Shown piece by piece: positions 1 to 8,492 of a stretch of DNA of 64,000 nt (position 1 is the first letter of the stretch; each line of letters starts with the position of its first letter). Location of the stretch: the NCBI RefSeq assembly GCF_900475285.1, contig NZ_LS483370.1, forward strand, positions 3,052,001-3,116,000, given 5' to 3'. The translations under genes were made by a program, and so were the position numbers. A model generated the notes under the pieces. It was given only the letters and a program-made list of their open reading frames with translations, did not search any database and was not told the DNA's origin. This DNA comes from Pseudomonas taetrolens. Lineage in GTDB: Bacteria; Pseudomonadota; Gammaproteobacteria; Pseudomonadales; Pseudomonadaceae.

Positions 1-521
<521 letters not shown>

Positions 522-576
522 ATGACGTTTAGCACCCAGGTCCACACAAGTGAACCCAAGTAACTGTCGGGGGTAC

Positions 577-933
577 TTAAGCCAGAGTGGCTTTAGCTTT
601 CTCGACAATCGCAGCAAACGCCGCTTTTTCGTTCACTGCCAGATCAGACAGAACCTTACGGTCGATCTCGATGGAAGCTTTTTTCAGGCCGGCGATGAAA
701 CGGCTGTAGGACAGACCGTTGATACGTGCACCAGCGTTGATACGAGCGATCCACAGAGCGCGGAACTGACGTTTTTTCTGACGACGGTCACGGTAGGCGT
801 ATTGGCCTGCCTTGATTACCGCTTGCTTGGCAACACGGAATACGCGTGAGCGTGCGCCGTAGTAGCCTTTAGCCAGTTTCAGAATTTTTTTGTGACGTTT
901 ACGGGCGACAACGCCACGCTTTACACGAGCCAT
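577..933 (-). CDS. rplT: 50S ribosomal protein L20
   Basis: Large-subunit protein that binds 23S rRNA early in assembly and in many bacteria represses its own operon by binding the mRNA. At 118 residues it has the usual length. It begins [24 protein letters not shown], the very basic N-terminal tail of the family, and ends in the globular domain ([29 protein letters not shown]). It follows rpmI by 29 bp in the infC-rpmI-rplT order and is surely cotranscribed with it. Confidence 0.98.
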   Translation of the reverse strand: MARVKRGVVARKRHKKILKLAKGYYGARSRVFRVAKQAVIKAGQYAYRDRRQKKRQFRALWIARINAGARINGLSYSRFIAGLKKASIEIDRKVLSDLAVNEKAAFAAIVEKAKATLA

Positions 934-962
934 GAGTTACTTCCTCTATTCTTAACCAAAAA

Positions 963-1157
963 TTAACGAAGGCGCAGCATGCGCTCGACTTTTGCCACGT
1001 CAGACGGATGCAGCAAGCTGCTACCGCGCAGTTGACGCTTACGCTTGGTCGACATTTTGGTCAGGATGTGGCTCTTGAAAGCGTGTTTGTGCTTGATACC
1101 GTTAGCAGTTTTCAGAAACCGCTTAGCAGCACCACTTTTAGTCTTCATCTTTGGCAT
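963..1157 (-). CDS. rpmI: 50S ribosomal protein L35
   Basis: Small, highly basic 64-residue large-subunit protein: [20 protein letters not shown] at the N-terminus, [17 protein letters not shown] in the middle, and a VERMLRLR end. Length and sequence are standard for L35. The gene lies 60 bp after infC and 29 bp before rplT. In E. coli the L20 repressor acts on the rpmI leader; the gap here (1158-1217) is short, and I cannot confirm an L20-binding fold in it by eye. Confidence 0.98.
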   Translation of the reverse strand: MPKMKTKSGAAKRFLKTANGIKHKHAFKSHILTKMSTKRKRQLRGSSLLHPSDVAKVERMLRLR

Positions 1158-1217
1158 GTTCGGATACTCCGCATTCAGTTGATAAACATAACCACAAGGC
1201 CTGCCGTGCCCTGGTGA

Positions 1218-1769
1218 TTACTTCTTCTTTTTCGGGGCGATGACCATAATCAGTTGGCGTCCTTCCATCTTAGGATGCTGTTCGACGGTTCCGTATTCAA
1301 CCAGGTCACCTTCAACCCGCTTCAACAGTTCCATACCCAGCTCCTGGTGGGCCATCTCACGACCGCGGAATCTTAACGATACCTTGGCCCTGTCCCCATC
1401 ACTCAGGAAACGTACCAGGTTGCGCAGTTTTACCTGGTAATCCCCTTCCTCCGTCCCTGGACGAAACTTGATTTCTTTAACTTGAATCTGTTTCTGGTTT
1501 TTCTTTGCAGCAGCAATCTGCTTCTTCTTTTCGAAGATCGATTTGCCGTAGTCCATCAGCTTACAAACTGGGGGTACTGCATCAGCGGAAATTTCCACCA
1601 AATCCAGTTTGGCCTCTTCAGCTTTAAGAAGCGCGTCTTCAATTGACACAATCCCAAGCTGCTCGCCTTCAGCTCCAATTAACCGAACCTCGCGTGCCGA
1701 GATATTCTCGTTGATCGGGGCCTTCGGTGCAGCTCGTTTATCTTGTCTCATTTCACGCTTAATAATAAT
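1218..1769 (-). CDS. infC: Translation initiation factor IF-3 (ATT start)
   Basis: IF-3 binds the 30S subunit, keeps 50S away and checks the start codon. From the ATG at 1751 the reading frame gives only 177 residues. The family N-terminus in Pseudomonas is M-x-IKREMR, and that sequence lies just upstream, encoded as ATT ATT ATT AAG CGT GAA ATG. I therefore place the start at an ATT codon: 1769 gives 183 residues, the usual Pseudomonas length. The first ATT overlaps the thrS TAA stop by one base. GGAG (1775-1772) is only 2 nt from the first ATT but 5 and 8 nt from the second (1766) and third (1763), so the exact start among the three is open. Rare ATT starts permit IF-3 autorepression in E. 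coli. Confidence 0.95.
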   Translation of the reverse strand: MIIKREMRQDKRAAPKAPINENISAREVRLIGAEGEQLGIVSIEDALLKAEEAKLDLVEISADAVPPVCKLMDYGKSIFEKKKQIAAAKKNQKQIQVKEIKFRPGTEEGDYQVKLRNLVRFLSDGDRAKVSLRFRGREMAHQELGMELLKRVEGDLVEYGTVEQHPKMEGRQLIMVIAPKKKK

Positions 1770-3691
1770 TACTCCGAATCATGGCGACCACGCCGGGAAA
1801 CCGCTTGTGCGAGGAATTCAGCGAATTGCGCGACGGGCATCGAGCCCAAGTCAGCACCTTCACGTGTACGCACAGCGACAGTCTGCATCTCGACTTCCCG
1901 ATCTCCGATAACCAAGAGATAAGGAACCTTGAGCAAAGTATGCTCGCGGATTTTAAAGCCGATCTTTTCATTTCTCAAGTCAGACTTGGCACGAAATCCG
2001 CTCTGATTGAGAGTTTTTTCAACTTCAAGGGCAAAATCTGCCTGTTTGTCAGTGATATTCATGATCACTGCCTGGGTTGGCGCCAGCCACGCAGGGAATG
2101 CACCTTCATAGTGCTCGATCAGAATACCGACAAAGCGCTCGAACGATCCGAGGATCGCACGGTGCAGCATAACGGGATGCTTGCGGCTGTTGTCTTCGGA
2201 CACATATTCTGCGCCAAGACGGATCGGCAGGTTGAAATCGAGCTGTAAGGTACCACATTGCCACACTCGACCCAGACAATCTTTCAGAGAAAATTCAATC
2301 TTGGGCCCGTAAAAGGCACCTTCACCCGGCTGCAGGTCATAGGCCAGACCCGCGCTATCAAGGGCTGAGGCAAGCGCACTTTCGGCGCGATCCCACAATT
2401 CATCGGAACCCACACGCTTCTCGGGACGCGTCGACAGCTTGAGCTCGATATCCTTGAAACCGAAGTCTGCATAGACATCCAGGGTCAGCTTGATGAACGC
2501 TGCGGACTCGGCCTGCATCTGCTCTTCAGTACAGAAGATATGGGCGTCATCCTGGGTAAAGGCACGCACACGCATGATGCCGTGCAGAGCACCCGACGGC
2601 TCATTACGGTGACAGGCACCAAACTCGGCCAGGCGCATCGGCAGTTCACGGTAGCTTTTCAGCCCCTGATTGAACACTTGCACGTGGCAAGGGCAGTTCA
2701 TCGGCTTGATCGCGTAATCGCGGCTCTCCGACTCAGTGGTGAACATGTTTTCAGCGTAGTTGGCCCAGTGCCCGGACTTTTCCCACAGGCTGCGGTCGAC
2801 GACTTGAGGGGTCTTGATCTCAAGATAGCCGTTCTCGCGCTGGATCTTGCGCATGTATTGCTCAAGAACCTGGTAAAGCGTCCAGCCATTCGGATGCCAG
2901 AACACCATGCCCGGCGCTTCTTCCTGGGTGTGGAACAGGCCAAGTCGCTTGCCGATTTTACGGTGATCACGCTTCTCGGCTTCTTCAATACGCAGGACAT
3001 AAGCTGCCAGCTGCTTCTTATCAGCCCAGGCCGTGCCATAGATACGCTGCAATTGCTCGTTCTTGGCATCGCCACGCCAGTAGGCGCCCGACAGCTTGGT
3101 CAGCTTGAACGATTTCAGGAAACGCGTATTCGGGACGTGAGGCCCGCGGCACATGTCGACGTATTCTTCATGGAAGTACAGGCCCATGGCCTGTTCGTTC
3201 GGCATGTCTTCGACCAGGCGCAGCTTGTAGTCTTCGCCCCGAGCAGCAAACAGCTCAATTACTTCAGCACGCGGCGTCACCTTCTTGATGACGTCGTAGT
3301 CTTTTTCGATCAACTGTTGCATGCGCTGTTCGATAGCCGCCATGTCATCCGGAGTAAACGGACGCTCGTAGGCTATATCGTAATAAAAGCCTTCATCAAT
3401 GACAGGGCCGATCACCATCTTGGCAGTTGGATACAACTGCTTGACCGCATGACCGACCAAGTGGGCACAAGAGTGACGAATGATTTCCAGCCCCTCTTCA
3501 TCCTTGGGCGTGATGATTTGCAGCGTGGCGTCATTTTCGATCAGGTCACAGGCATCAACCAGCTTGCCGTTGACCTTGCCGGCCACAGTGGCCTTGGCCA
3601 GACCTGCACCAATGGATGCGGCGACCTCGGCAACGGATACCGGGTGATCGAATGAGCGTTGACTGCCGTCGGGAAGAGTAATAGTTGGCAT
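1769..3691 (-). CDS. thrS: Threonyl-tRNA synthetase
   Basis: Class II synthetase that charges tRNA-Thr and edits Ser-tRNA-Thr. The 640 residues show, in order, the TGS domain ([15 protein letters not shown], about 1-62), the editing domain with [16 protein letters not shown] and CRGPHVP, the catalytic core ([10 protein letters not shown] with the zinc-binding Cys, [19 protein letters not shown] as motif 2, [15 protein letters not shown] motif 3) and the C-terminal anticodon-binding domain. I use the ATG at 3691 rather than an upstream one at 3724 because MPTITLPDG is the family N-terminus and AGGAGG (3701-3696) lies 4-5 nt before it. First gene of the cluster; its leader carries two anticodon-arm-like hairpins. 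Confidence 0.98.
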   Translation of the reverse strand: MPTITLPDGSQRSFDHPVSVAEVAASIGAGLAKATVAGKVNGKLVDACDLIENDATLQIITPKDEEGLEIIRHSCAHLVGHAVKQLYPTAKMVIGPVIDEGFYYDIAYERPFTPDDMAAIEQRMQQLIEKDYDVIKKVTPRAEVIELFAARGEDYKLRLVEDMPNEQAMGLYFHEEYVDMCRGPHVPNTRFLKSFKLTKLSGAYWRGDAKNEQLQRIYGTAWADKKQLAAYVLRIEEAEKRDHRKIGKRLGLFHTQEEAPGMVFWHPNGWTLYQVLEQYMRKIQRENGYLEIKTPQVVDRSLWEKSGHWANYAENMFTTESESRDYAIKPMNCPCHVQVFNQGLKSYRELPMRLAEFGACHRNEPSGALHGIMRVRAFTQDDAHIFCTEEQMQAESAAFIKLTLDVYADFGFKDIELKLSTRPEKRVGSDELWDRAESALASALDSAGLAYDLQPGEGAFYGPKIEFSLKDCLGRVWQCGTLQLDFNLPIRLGAEYVSEDNSRKHPVMLHRAILGSFERFVGILIEHYEGAFPAWLAPTQAVIMNITDKQADFALEVEKTLNQSGFRAKSDLRNEKIGFKIREHTLLKVPYLLVIGDREVEMQTVAVRTREGADLGSMPVAQFAEFLAQAVSRRGRHDSE

Positions 3692-3710
3692 GGCGCCTCC
3701 TCTCCTAGTG

Positions 3711-3731
3711 GTGACCCCTACCAAAGGTCAC
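3711..3731 (-). promoter_or_regulatory. thrS leader hairpin resembling the tRNA-Thr(GGU) anticodon arm
   Basis: Read on the minus strand, GUGACCU pairs with GGGUCAC (6 Watson-Crick pairs plus one U-G) around a 7-nt loop UUGGUAG. The loop has U at the position of tRNA U33, GGU at the anticodon positions 34-36 and A at 37. The hairpin ends about 9 nt before the AGGAGG ribosome binding site of thrS. In E. coli, ThrRS represses its own mRNA by binding such anticodon mimics. Function here is inferred. Confidence 0.6.
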
Positions 3732-4055
3732 GTGGGTTGGGATGAGCCAGTACGTGATTCGGTGGTACGCCTGCCTCACAGTGGCAGGAGCCTTGCGGCC
3801 AACCGGAAACCGAACCAGAGTGACTGGAGTTCAATTCAAAAAGGTTAATGGCTCTGCCTCGCGACTCACACCGCGAATCGACAGAAAAATGCCAAGGGCG
3901 GCATGCTATCACAGATGTAGCCCCCCTGCCCCGCCGCCGGCGCCTCATCCAGAAAAACCGACGGTTTTTTGCAAAATGGTGAACTTGAGCTGCACTTACC
4001 CCCTCATATACTCAGTGAAACACTCTCGGTTTTAACGCTTAAGAAGGAGCATCAC
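3732..4055. other. Intergenic region between divergent thrS and the small secreted-protein gene
   Basis: Apart from the second leader hairpin (3770-3788), this stretch should hold the thrS promoter on the minus strand and the promoter of the 4056 gene on the plus strand. I see no unambiguous -35/-10 pair. An open frame from 3969 only extends the downstream gene in frame and lacks a ribosome binding site. Confidence 0.5.
3770..3788 (-). promoter_or_regulatory. Second thrS leader hairpin with a UGU-containing 7-nt loop
   Basis: On the minus strand CCUGCC pairs perfectly with GGCAGG around the 7-nt loop ACUGUGA. UGU, an anticodon of tRNA-Thr, occupies loop positions 3-5, keeping the G35-U36 pair that ThrRS reads. 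It lies 38 nt upstream of the GGU hairpin, the layout expected for the two anticodon-like domains of the E. coli thrS operator. The base at position 33 is C rather than U, which weakens the mimicry. Confidence 0.45.
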
Positions 4056-4358
4056 ATGCGCATGACTCACCTGTTCGCTTTCGCAGCACCTCTGGCTCTG
4101 CTGCTGCCACTGACTGCCCATGCCGATAATTGGCCGGCAGGCACCAAGAACGAGTACATGAAGGATTGCGTGGCTGCAGCCAGCAAAAGCATTGATCAGA
4201 AAACCGCCACTCAGCATTGCGAGTGCGGCGCAAACAAGCTGAATGAAAACTTCACCAGCGCTGAGATCGAAGCACTGATGAGCAAGACAAAACAACCGAG
4301 TGCCGAGCTTAGAACCAAGGCAATGAATGCAATTCAAGGCTGCGTGGTGAAGAAATAG
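4056..4358 (+). CDS. Small secreted cysteine-containing protein, unknown function
   Basis: A 100-residue protein that I do not recognise. MRMTHLFAFAAPLALLLPLTAHA is a clear signal peptide with cleavage after AHA, so the mature protein (about 77 residues, starting DNWPAGTKNEY) should be periplasmic. It holds four cysteines (KDCVAAASK, QHCECG, QGCVVKK), suggesting two disulfides. The start at 4056 has AAGAAGGAG 7 nt upstream; the in-frame ATG at 3969 has none and would bury the signal peptide. Single gene, divergent from thrS. Confidence 0.8.
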   Translation: MRMTHLFAFAAPLALLLPLTAHADNWPAGTKNEYMKDCVAAASKSIDQKTATQHCECGANKLNENFTSAEIEALMSKTKQPSAELRTKAMNAIQGCVVKK

Positions 4359-4469
4359 ATCGCTCGCAGCGCAACAATTTGAGCATCCATCCGAGCAAAA
4401 ACGGCCAAAAAACCTCAATTGCTTAAAAAAGATGCATCGGCCGACGCTTTTTTTTGAAGCGATTTAAGC

Positions 4470-4500
4470 CTTGAAACCCCCATGAAATGGGGGTTTCAAG
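4470..4500. repeat. Perfect 14-bp stem hairpin
   Basis: CTTGAAACCCCCAT (4470-4483) and its exact complement (4487-4500) flank the loop GAA. There is no T-run on either side, so it is not a classic intrinsic terminator, although it lies between the secreted-protein gene and the cold-shock gene. A short T8 run at 4448-4455 precedes it. Confidence 0.6.
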
Positions 4501-4576
4501 CATTCCCGGCGACAGACAAAAGCTAACAATGATGCAAACTGCCACTCAGGGGGGGTTCCAAAGCGCACATTTCGAC

Positions 4577-4582
4577 TATAAT
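4577..4582 (+). promoter_or_regulatory. Promoter -10 box of the cold-shock gene
   Basis: A perfect TATAAT lies about 70 bp before the cold-shock ATG, giving a 5' UTR of roughly 60 nt. The matching -35 (around 4555-4560, GTTCCA) is poor. A long untranslated leader is usual for CspA-type genes. Confidence 0.5.
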
Positions 4583-4651
4583 AGCCAAGTGTGCCCAGTT
4601 GGCCTGAGCAGCACAGTACTACTGAAAATATAAGTTTCTTGGAGATACACC

Positions 4652-4864
4652 ATGTCTAATCGCCAAACCGGCACCGTAAAATGGTTCAACGATGAAAAAG
4701 GCTTCGGCTTCATCACTCCTCAAGGTGGCGGTGACGACCTGTTCGTACACTTCAAAGCTATCGAAAGCGACGGTTTCAAAAGCCTGAAAGAAGGCCAGAC
4801 TGTTTCCTTCGTGGCTGAGAAAGGCCAAAAGGGTATGCAAGCTGCACAGGTTCGTCCGGAGTAA
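4652..4864 (+). CDS. Cold-shock protein, CspA family
   Basis: Single-stranded RNA/DNA chaperone of 70 residues, one cold-shock domain and nothing else. RNP1 is KGFGFITP (about 16-23), RNP2 is DLFVHF (about 29-34), and the N-terminal [11 protein letters not shown] is typical. CTTGGAGA precedes the ATG by about 8 nt. Monocistronic: TATAAT-type promoter upstream, strong bidirectional terminator directly downstream. Which Pseudomonas paralogue this is (CapB, CspD or another) cannot be settled from sequence alone, though the [18 protein letters not shown] core resembles CapB/CspA. Confidence 0.96.
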   Translation: MSNRQTGTVKWFNDEKGFGFITPQGGGDDLFVHFKAIESDGFKSLKEGQTVSFVAEKGQKGMQAAQVRPE

Positions 4865-4878
4865 ATCTCCCGCGAACA

Positions 4879-4910
4879 AAAAAACCCCGTCCATGTGACG
4901 GGGTTTTTTA
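4879..4910. terminator. Bidirectional intrinsic terminator
   Basis: AAACCCCGTC and GACGGGGTTT pair around CATGT, with an A-run on the left and a T-run on the right. It serves the cold-shock gene on the plus strand and the convergent I78-type lipoprotein gene on the minus strand. Confidence 0.9.
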
Positions 4911-4934
4911 TGCCTGAAACAACGCTATACGCGC

Positions 4935-5243
4935 TTAACCGCAGTTGACCCGGGTAATGATCCCGCTGTTATCCGCGTTCAGGTTCAAACGATCTGAACG
5001 GTATTCAAGCGTCATAACATCGTTCGGCATCAAGATACGTGCAGTCTGCGCACCAGACTTGGCACGCGCCTGCTCCAGAAGCTCTGATGAGGCTTTCTTG
5101 CCGATGGCAAACCCTGCAGACTGAGCATCGCAACGGCCATGCCCTGCCTCCCCGGCTGGCTCCTGCGCCGAATCTGGCGTGCTGCATCCAGACAGCGCCA
5201 AAACCGCCAGCAACGAACCCAGTGACACTAGCTTCCAAGGCAT
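4935..5243 (-). CDS. I78-family peptidase inhibitor lipoprotein
   Basis: A 102-residue putative lipoprotein. MPWKLVSLGSLLAVLALSGC ends in an LSGC lipobox, so Cys20 should be lipidated. The C-terminal half shows the I78 pattern: an ARILMPNDVMTLEYRSDRLN core followed by a D-x-x-G-x-I-x-x-V-x-CG ending, with a Cys earlier (GRCDAQ). Family members inhibit serine proteases and probably protect the envelope. An upstream in-frame ATG at 5306 would hide the signal peptide; the chosen ATG has AGGAGG (CTTAAAGGAGGCTTC) 5 nt before it. Confidence 0.85.
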   Translation of the reverse strand: MPWKLVSLGSLLAVLALSGCSTPDSAQEPAGEAGHGRCDAQSAGFAIGKKASSELLEQARAKSGAQTARILMPNDVMTLEYRSDRLNLNADNSGIITRVNCG

Positions 5244-5407
5244 GAAGCCTCCTTTAAGATAAATAATCAGTATCTTTGCGACAGCGTTTGCGCAAATAGG
5301 TTGCACTGCCCCTGTTCACAACACCTGTTTAATCGGGACAAAACGGATTTTTGCCCGGATACCCGTTCTATACGCGCGCCTAATCGTGACGAAATGTGTG
5401 CAGGCAG

Positions 5408-5713
5408 TCAGTAGATATCGATGTAATCAAACGGCGGGTTCGGCCAATTATCGTTGATCGCGTTGTAAATCTGCATGACCCAGACTTCATCGCTGGCCGC
5501 AATCTTTCCGACATACCCGGAACCGGCCGCCCAGGTTTCGAGCCTGAAGAGCAAGTTTTCGATATCCACGCCTCCTACAACACCTGCAGAAATGTACGCA
5601 ATGCCGGCCTTCGTCACACGCAACTGAGTATGCACATCGTCACTGGCCGAGGCCAATAACTGACGCACTGCTGCGATGGTGAGCCTCTCTGGCTGGTTTA
5701 AATCAATGTGCAT
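5408..5713 (-). CDS. Conserved small Pseudomonas protein, unknown function
   Basis: A 101-residue soluble protein starting MHIDLNQPERLTIAAVRQLL and ending NWPNPPFDYIDIY. I know no function. There are no membrane segments or cysteines; the N-terminal half looks helical, and the tail is aromatic and acidic. The frame is open to 5788, but MHIDLN is preceded by GGGAG (about 8 nt) while the upstream ATG has no good ribosome binding site. It stands alone on the minus strand. Confidence 0.7.
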   Translation of the reverse strand: MHIDLNQPERLTIAAVRQLLASASDDVHTQLRVTKAGIAYISAGVVGGVDIENLLFRLETWAAGSGYVGKIAASDEVWVMQIYNAINDNWPNPPFDYIDIY

Positions 5714-5876
5714 CGCTGCCCTCCCCCTTGAAAAGCGCAAGTGTGGCACGCAACGTAAGCATCTTGTGAAAGTTGAAGCGCCAACCACTGCTGACTGTGA
5801 TTAACTTTAATCTCCTGATAGCTTCAGGACGACATTTTGCTAAAATCGCGCCCCCAAAGCCTCCCATGAGATACCC

Positions 5877-6077
5877 ATGACAACCGTCGCAATCGATGCA
5901 GACATCAAAGCCAAGTGGCCCCAAGGGCAATGTTCATACAGCCCCGGCAGCCCGGAAGAGCTGGCTATCATCGGTATTGATCTGCTGGTCAAAGAGCTTG
6001 GCACAGAAGCCGCGCACGCATTCGTCAGCCAAATCTTCGAAAAATACAAAAGCCCTGAAGCCATTAAACCGGCGTGA
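5877..6077 (+). CDS. Small hypothetical protein
   Basis: A 66-residue acidic protein (MTTVAIDADIKAKWPQGQCS...) of unknown function, soluble, with a helical C-terminal half (AAHAFVSQIFEKYKSPEA). It lies between two minus-strand genes, with a weak purine-rich stretch before the ATG. Codon use looks like that of neighbouring genes, and the sequence is not low-complexity, which favours a real gene, but no domain supports it. Confidence 0.55.
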   Translation: MTTVAIDADIKAKWPQGQCSYSPGSPEELAIIGIDLLVKELGTEAAHAFVSQIFEKYKSPEAIKPA

Positions 6078-6110
6078 ATCTGCGCAGACAGTGGTCTGCG
6101 CCTATTCAAA

Positions 6111-7139
6111 TCACTTCAATCGGCTCAATCGCGCCGTCAGCAAGTCAAAAAAGCCCTGAGCATCTCCATCCTCAACCCAAAACACAGTGTTTGGCTGCTT
6201 GAGCGTGCCGTACCAGTCAGCAATGGTCTGACCAAACGTCGGCCCTTCACGAGTGTCCACGACCATGTTGATCTCACGCCCGGTGAACAGGCTCGGTTTC
6301 AGCAGATAGGCAATCACGCCGGCGTCGTGCACAGGACCGCCTGGCAGCCCGTAGTGCTCCATATCGGCCTTCACATACCCGTTCAGAATATCGCTGACCA
6401 ATTTTCCGGCCGTGTTGCCCAGCGCAGCGATGTGTTTGAGGCGCTCTTCGCTGGTCAGTATTTTGTGCGTCACATCAAGGGGGATGTAAACCAGTTTCAC
6501 CCCGCTTTTCAAGACGACATCGGCCGCATGCGGGTCCGCGTAGAGGTTGAATTCCGCTACCGGGGTGATATTGCCGCCATTGAAATGAGCTCCGCCCATG
6601 ACGACCACTTCCTTGATGCCCTGTTTGATATCAGGGGCCTGAATCAAGGCCAGGGCCAGGTTTGTTTGCGGGCCGAGCATGGCAATGGTCACGCTGCCGG
6701 GCTTGACCGAGCGCAAGGTATCAATCAGGTAGTTAACCGCATGGGTCTGCTCAAGACCTTTTGCAGGCTCGTGGACCGGAACGCCGGTTACGCCTTCCTC
6801 GCCATGAATGTTCTCAGCGTAGATCGGCGTGCGAATCAGCGGCCTCGGTGCCCCGGCATACACCGGAATGTCTTCGCGCCCTCCCCATTCACGCGCCAGG
6901 CGGGCATTGCGTGAGGTTTTATCCAGACGAACGTTGCCCGCTACCGTGGTAATCGCCCGCACATTGAGTTCTTCCGGCGAAGCAAATGCCAGCAGCAACG
7001 CCACGACATCATCTGCCCCCGGGTCGGTGTCGATAATCAGATCGACCTTGTCTGCAGCCTGAACGCTTGAGATAGAGAGTACGGACAAAAGCAGGATACT
7101 CCTGATCAATGGTTGGAAAGTCTGCGTGAAACGCGCCAT
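6111..7139 (-). CDS. Periplasmic ribonucleoside hydrolase
   Basis: Calcium-dependent inosine-uridine-preferring type N-glycosidase that splits ribonucleosides into ribose and base. MARFTQTFQPLIRSILLLSVLSISSVQA is a signal peptide, so the 342-residue protein should act in the periplasm. DTDPGADDVVALLLA (about 37-51) is the calcium/ribose-binding motif, and HDAGVIAYLLKPSLF near residue 265 carries the second conserved Asp. It lies 21 bp after rbsD on the same strand as the last gene of the ribose operon. The inferred role is to release ribose outside the cytoplasm for RbsABC. Substrate range is unproven. Confidence 0.92.
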   Translation of the reverse strand: MARFTQTFQPLIRSILLLSVLSISSVQAADKVDLIIDTDPGADDVVALLLAFASPEELNVRAITTVAGNVRLDKTSRNARLAREWGGREDIPVYAGAPRPLIRTPIYAENIHGEEGVTGVPVHEPAKGLEQTHAVNYLIDTLRSVKPGSVTIAMLGPQTNLALALIQAPDIKQGIKEVVVMGGAHFNGGNITPVAEFNLYADPHAADVVLKSGVKLVYIPLDVTHKILTSEERLKHIAALGNTAGKLVSDILNGYVKADMEHYGLPGGPVHDAGVIAYLLKPSLFTGREINMVVDTREGPTFGQTIADWYGTLKQPNTVFWVEDGDAQGFFDLLTARLSRLK

Positions 7140-7160
7140 GGGCGACTCCTTGTCGTGTTT

Positions 7161-7565
7161 TTAAAAGGTCACGCCTGCAATCAAGGCTATGTTGCAGTAC
7201 GGTTTGCACTCACCGGTACGAATAATCACTTTTGCCTGCTGGCACAGCTCTTTGAAGGCGTTGTGGGACATCACGCTTCTCTCTCCCAGGTTCCCTGCGT
7301 CGGCATGCCGATCAATACTCAGCAATGCCGGACACGGAAGCGGCAGCAGCTCATGGGCCAGGACATGGCTCTGCACCTGCATTTCACTGAGCAGTACCTC
7401 CAGCGTGCTGGCCAGATCGGGAATACCTTGAGTGAGGGCCAGATCAATCAGCTCAACACCTTTGGGCACTGGCAAGCCAGCATCCGCAATCACGACGACA
7501 TCACCATGCCCCAGCGAGGCGACAAGCCTGGAGAGGGCAATATTAAGCAAAGGTGTTTTTTTCAT
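7161..7565 (-). CDS. rbsD: D-ribose pyranase
   Basis: Converts beta-D-ribopyranose to the furanose form that ribokinase uses. The protein is 134 residues, the family length, starting [22 protein letters not shown] with the catalytic-type His of the LGHGD motif, then [22 protein letters not shown]. Its ATG overlaps the rbsK stop by 4 bp (ATGA), indicating translational coupling in rbsB-A-C-R-K-D. Confidence 0.97.
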   Translation of the reverse strand: MKKTPLLNIALSRLVASLGHGDVVVIADAGLPVPKGVELIDLALTQGIPDLASTLEVLLSEMQVQSHVLAHELLPLPCPALLSIDRHADAGNLGERSVMSHNAFKELCQQAKVIIRTGECKPYCNIALIAGVTF

Positions 7566-8482
7566 GGAATGACAAACCCCTGAACGTCGTTCAATCGAGG
7601 AATGGAAGGCTGGGCACCTTCACGGGTCACGGACAAGGCTGCGGCAATCTGAGCGAACCGGACGGCGTCGTCTTCGTCTTTGCCCGCCGCCAGTGCGGCT
7701 GAAAACGCCCCGACAAATGTGTCGCCTGCAGCGGTGGCATCTACCGCTTCAACCCTGGGCGCCGCAAAATGCACGACACGCTGCGGACTGACCAGCAACG
7801 CACCTTGGGCCCCCAAGGTAACAATGACCTTGCGCGCACCCAGTTCGATCAGCCGGCGTGCCGCATCTTCTGCCGTCTCGAGCGAGTTGACTGCCACACC
7901 GCTGAGCGCCCATGCCTCGCTTTCATTAGGAATCACATAATCAATCGCCGCATACCACTGCGCAGGCAGCGGACCGCTGGCCGGCGCCGGATTGAGAATC
8001 ACGGTTTTATCCAGCTCACGCCCACGGCGCAGGGTGTAGCCAACCGTGTCCATCGGGACCTCGAGCTGGCAGATGATCACCCTGGCTGCCTGCAAGACCT
8101 CGTCAAAGGCCTGTATGTCCTGTGGCACAAGGCACGCGTTGGTGCCGGGCACCACCACAATGGTGTTCTGGCTGTTGGCGTCGACCACGATCAGGGCCAC
8201 ACCGCTCACCCCCTCCGGCACGGTACGTAATGCCCGACAATCGATGTGCTCCGCCAGCATCCCCTCGCGCAGTTGCGTGCCGTAGGCATCACTGCCGAGG
8301 CAACCAACCATGGCCACCTGCACCCCCAGGCGGGCCGCCGCCACAGCCTGATTAGCCCCCTTGCCGCCCGGTACCGTGTCGAGGGACTGGCCGAAGATTG
8401 TTTCTCCGGGCCGCGGCAATCGCTCCGTGCGCGTGACCAGGTCCATGTTCAGGCTGCCCACCACTACTACGCTTGCTTGCAT
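7562..8482 (-). CDS. rbsK: Ribokinase
   Basis: PfkB-family kinase that phosphorylates ribose at O5. PfkB signature 1 is [15 protein letters not shown] (about 36-50) and signature 2 is [13 protein letters not shown] (about 243-255), including the catalytic Asp. The start is uncertain: [14 protein letters not shown] at 8482 matches family N-termini (306 residues), while an in-frame ATG at 8500 would add six residues and overlap rbsR. It lies between rbsR and rbsD in the operon. Confidence 0.95.
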   Translation of the reverse strand: MQASVVVVGSLNMDLVTRTERLPRPGETIFGQSLDTVPGGKGANQAVAAARLGVQVAMVGCLGSDAYGTQLREGMLAEHIDCRALRTVPEGVSGVALIVVDANSQNTIVVVPGTNACLVPQDIQAFDEVLQAARVIICQLEVPMDTVGYTLRRGRELDKTVILNPAPASGPLPAQWYAAIDYVIPNESEAWALSGVAVNSLETAEDAARRLIELGARKVIVTLGAQGALLVSPQRVVHFAAPRVEAVDATAAGDTFVGAFSAALAAGKDEDDAVRFAQIAAALSVTREGAQPSIPRLNDVQGFVIP

Positions 8483-8492
8483 GTCTCGGCAC

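Noticed and set aside
2540..3655. 371-codon plus-strand frame antisense to thrS
   Set aside because: Shadow of thrS; no similarity to known proteins and no ribosome binding site.
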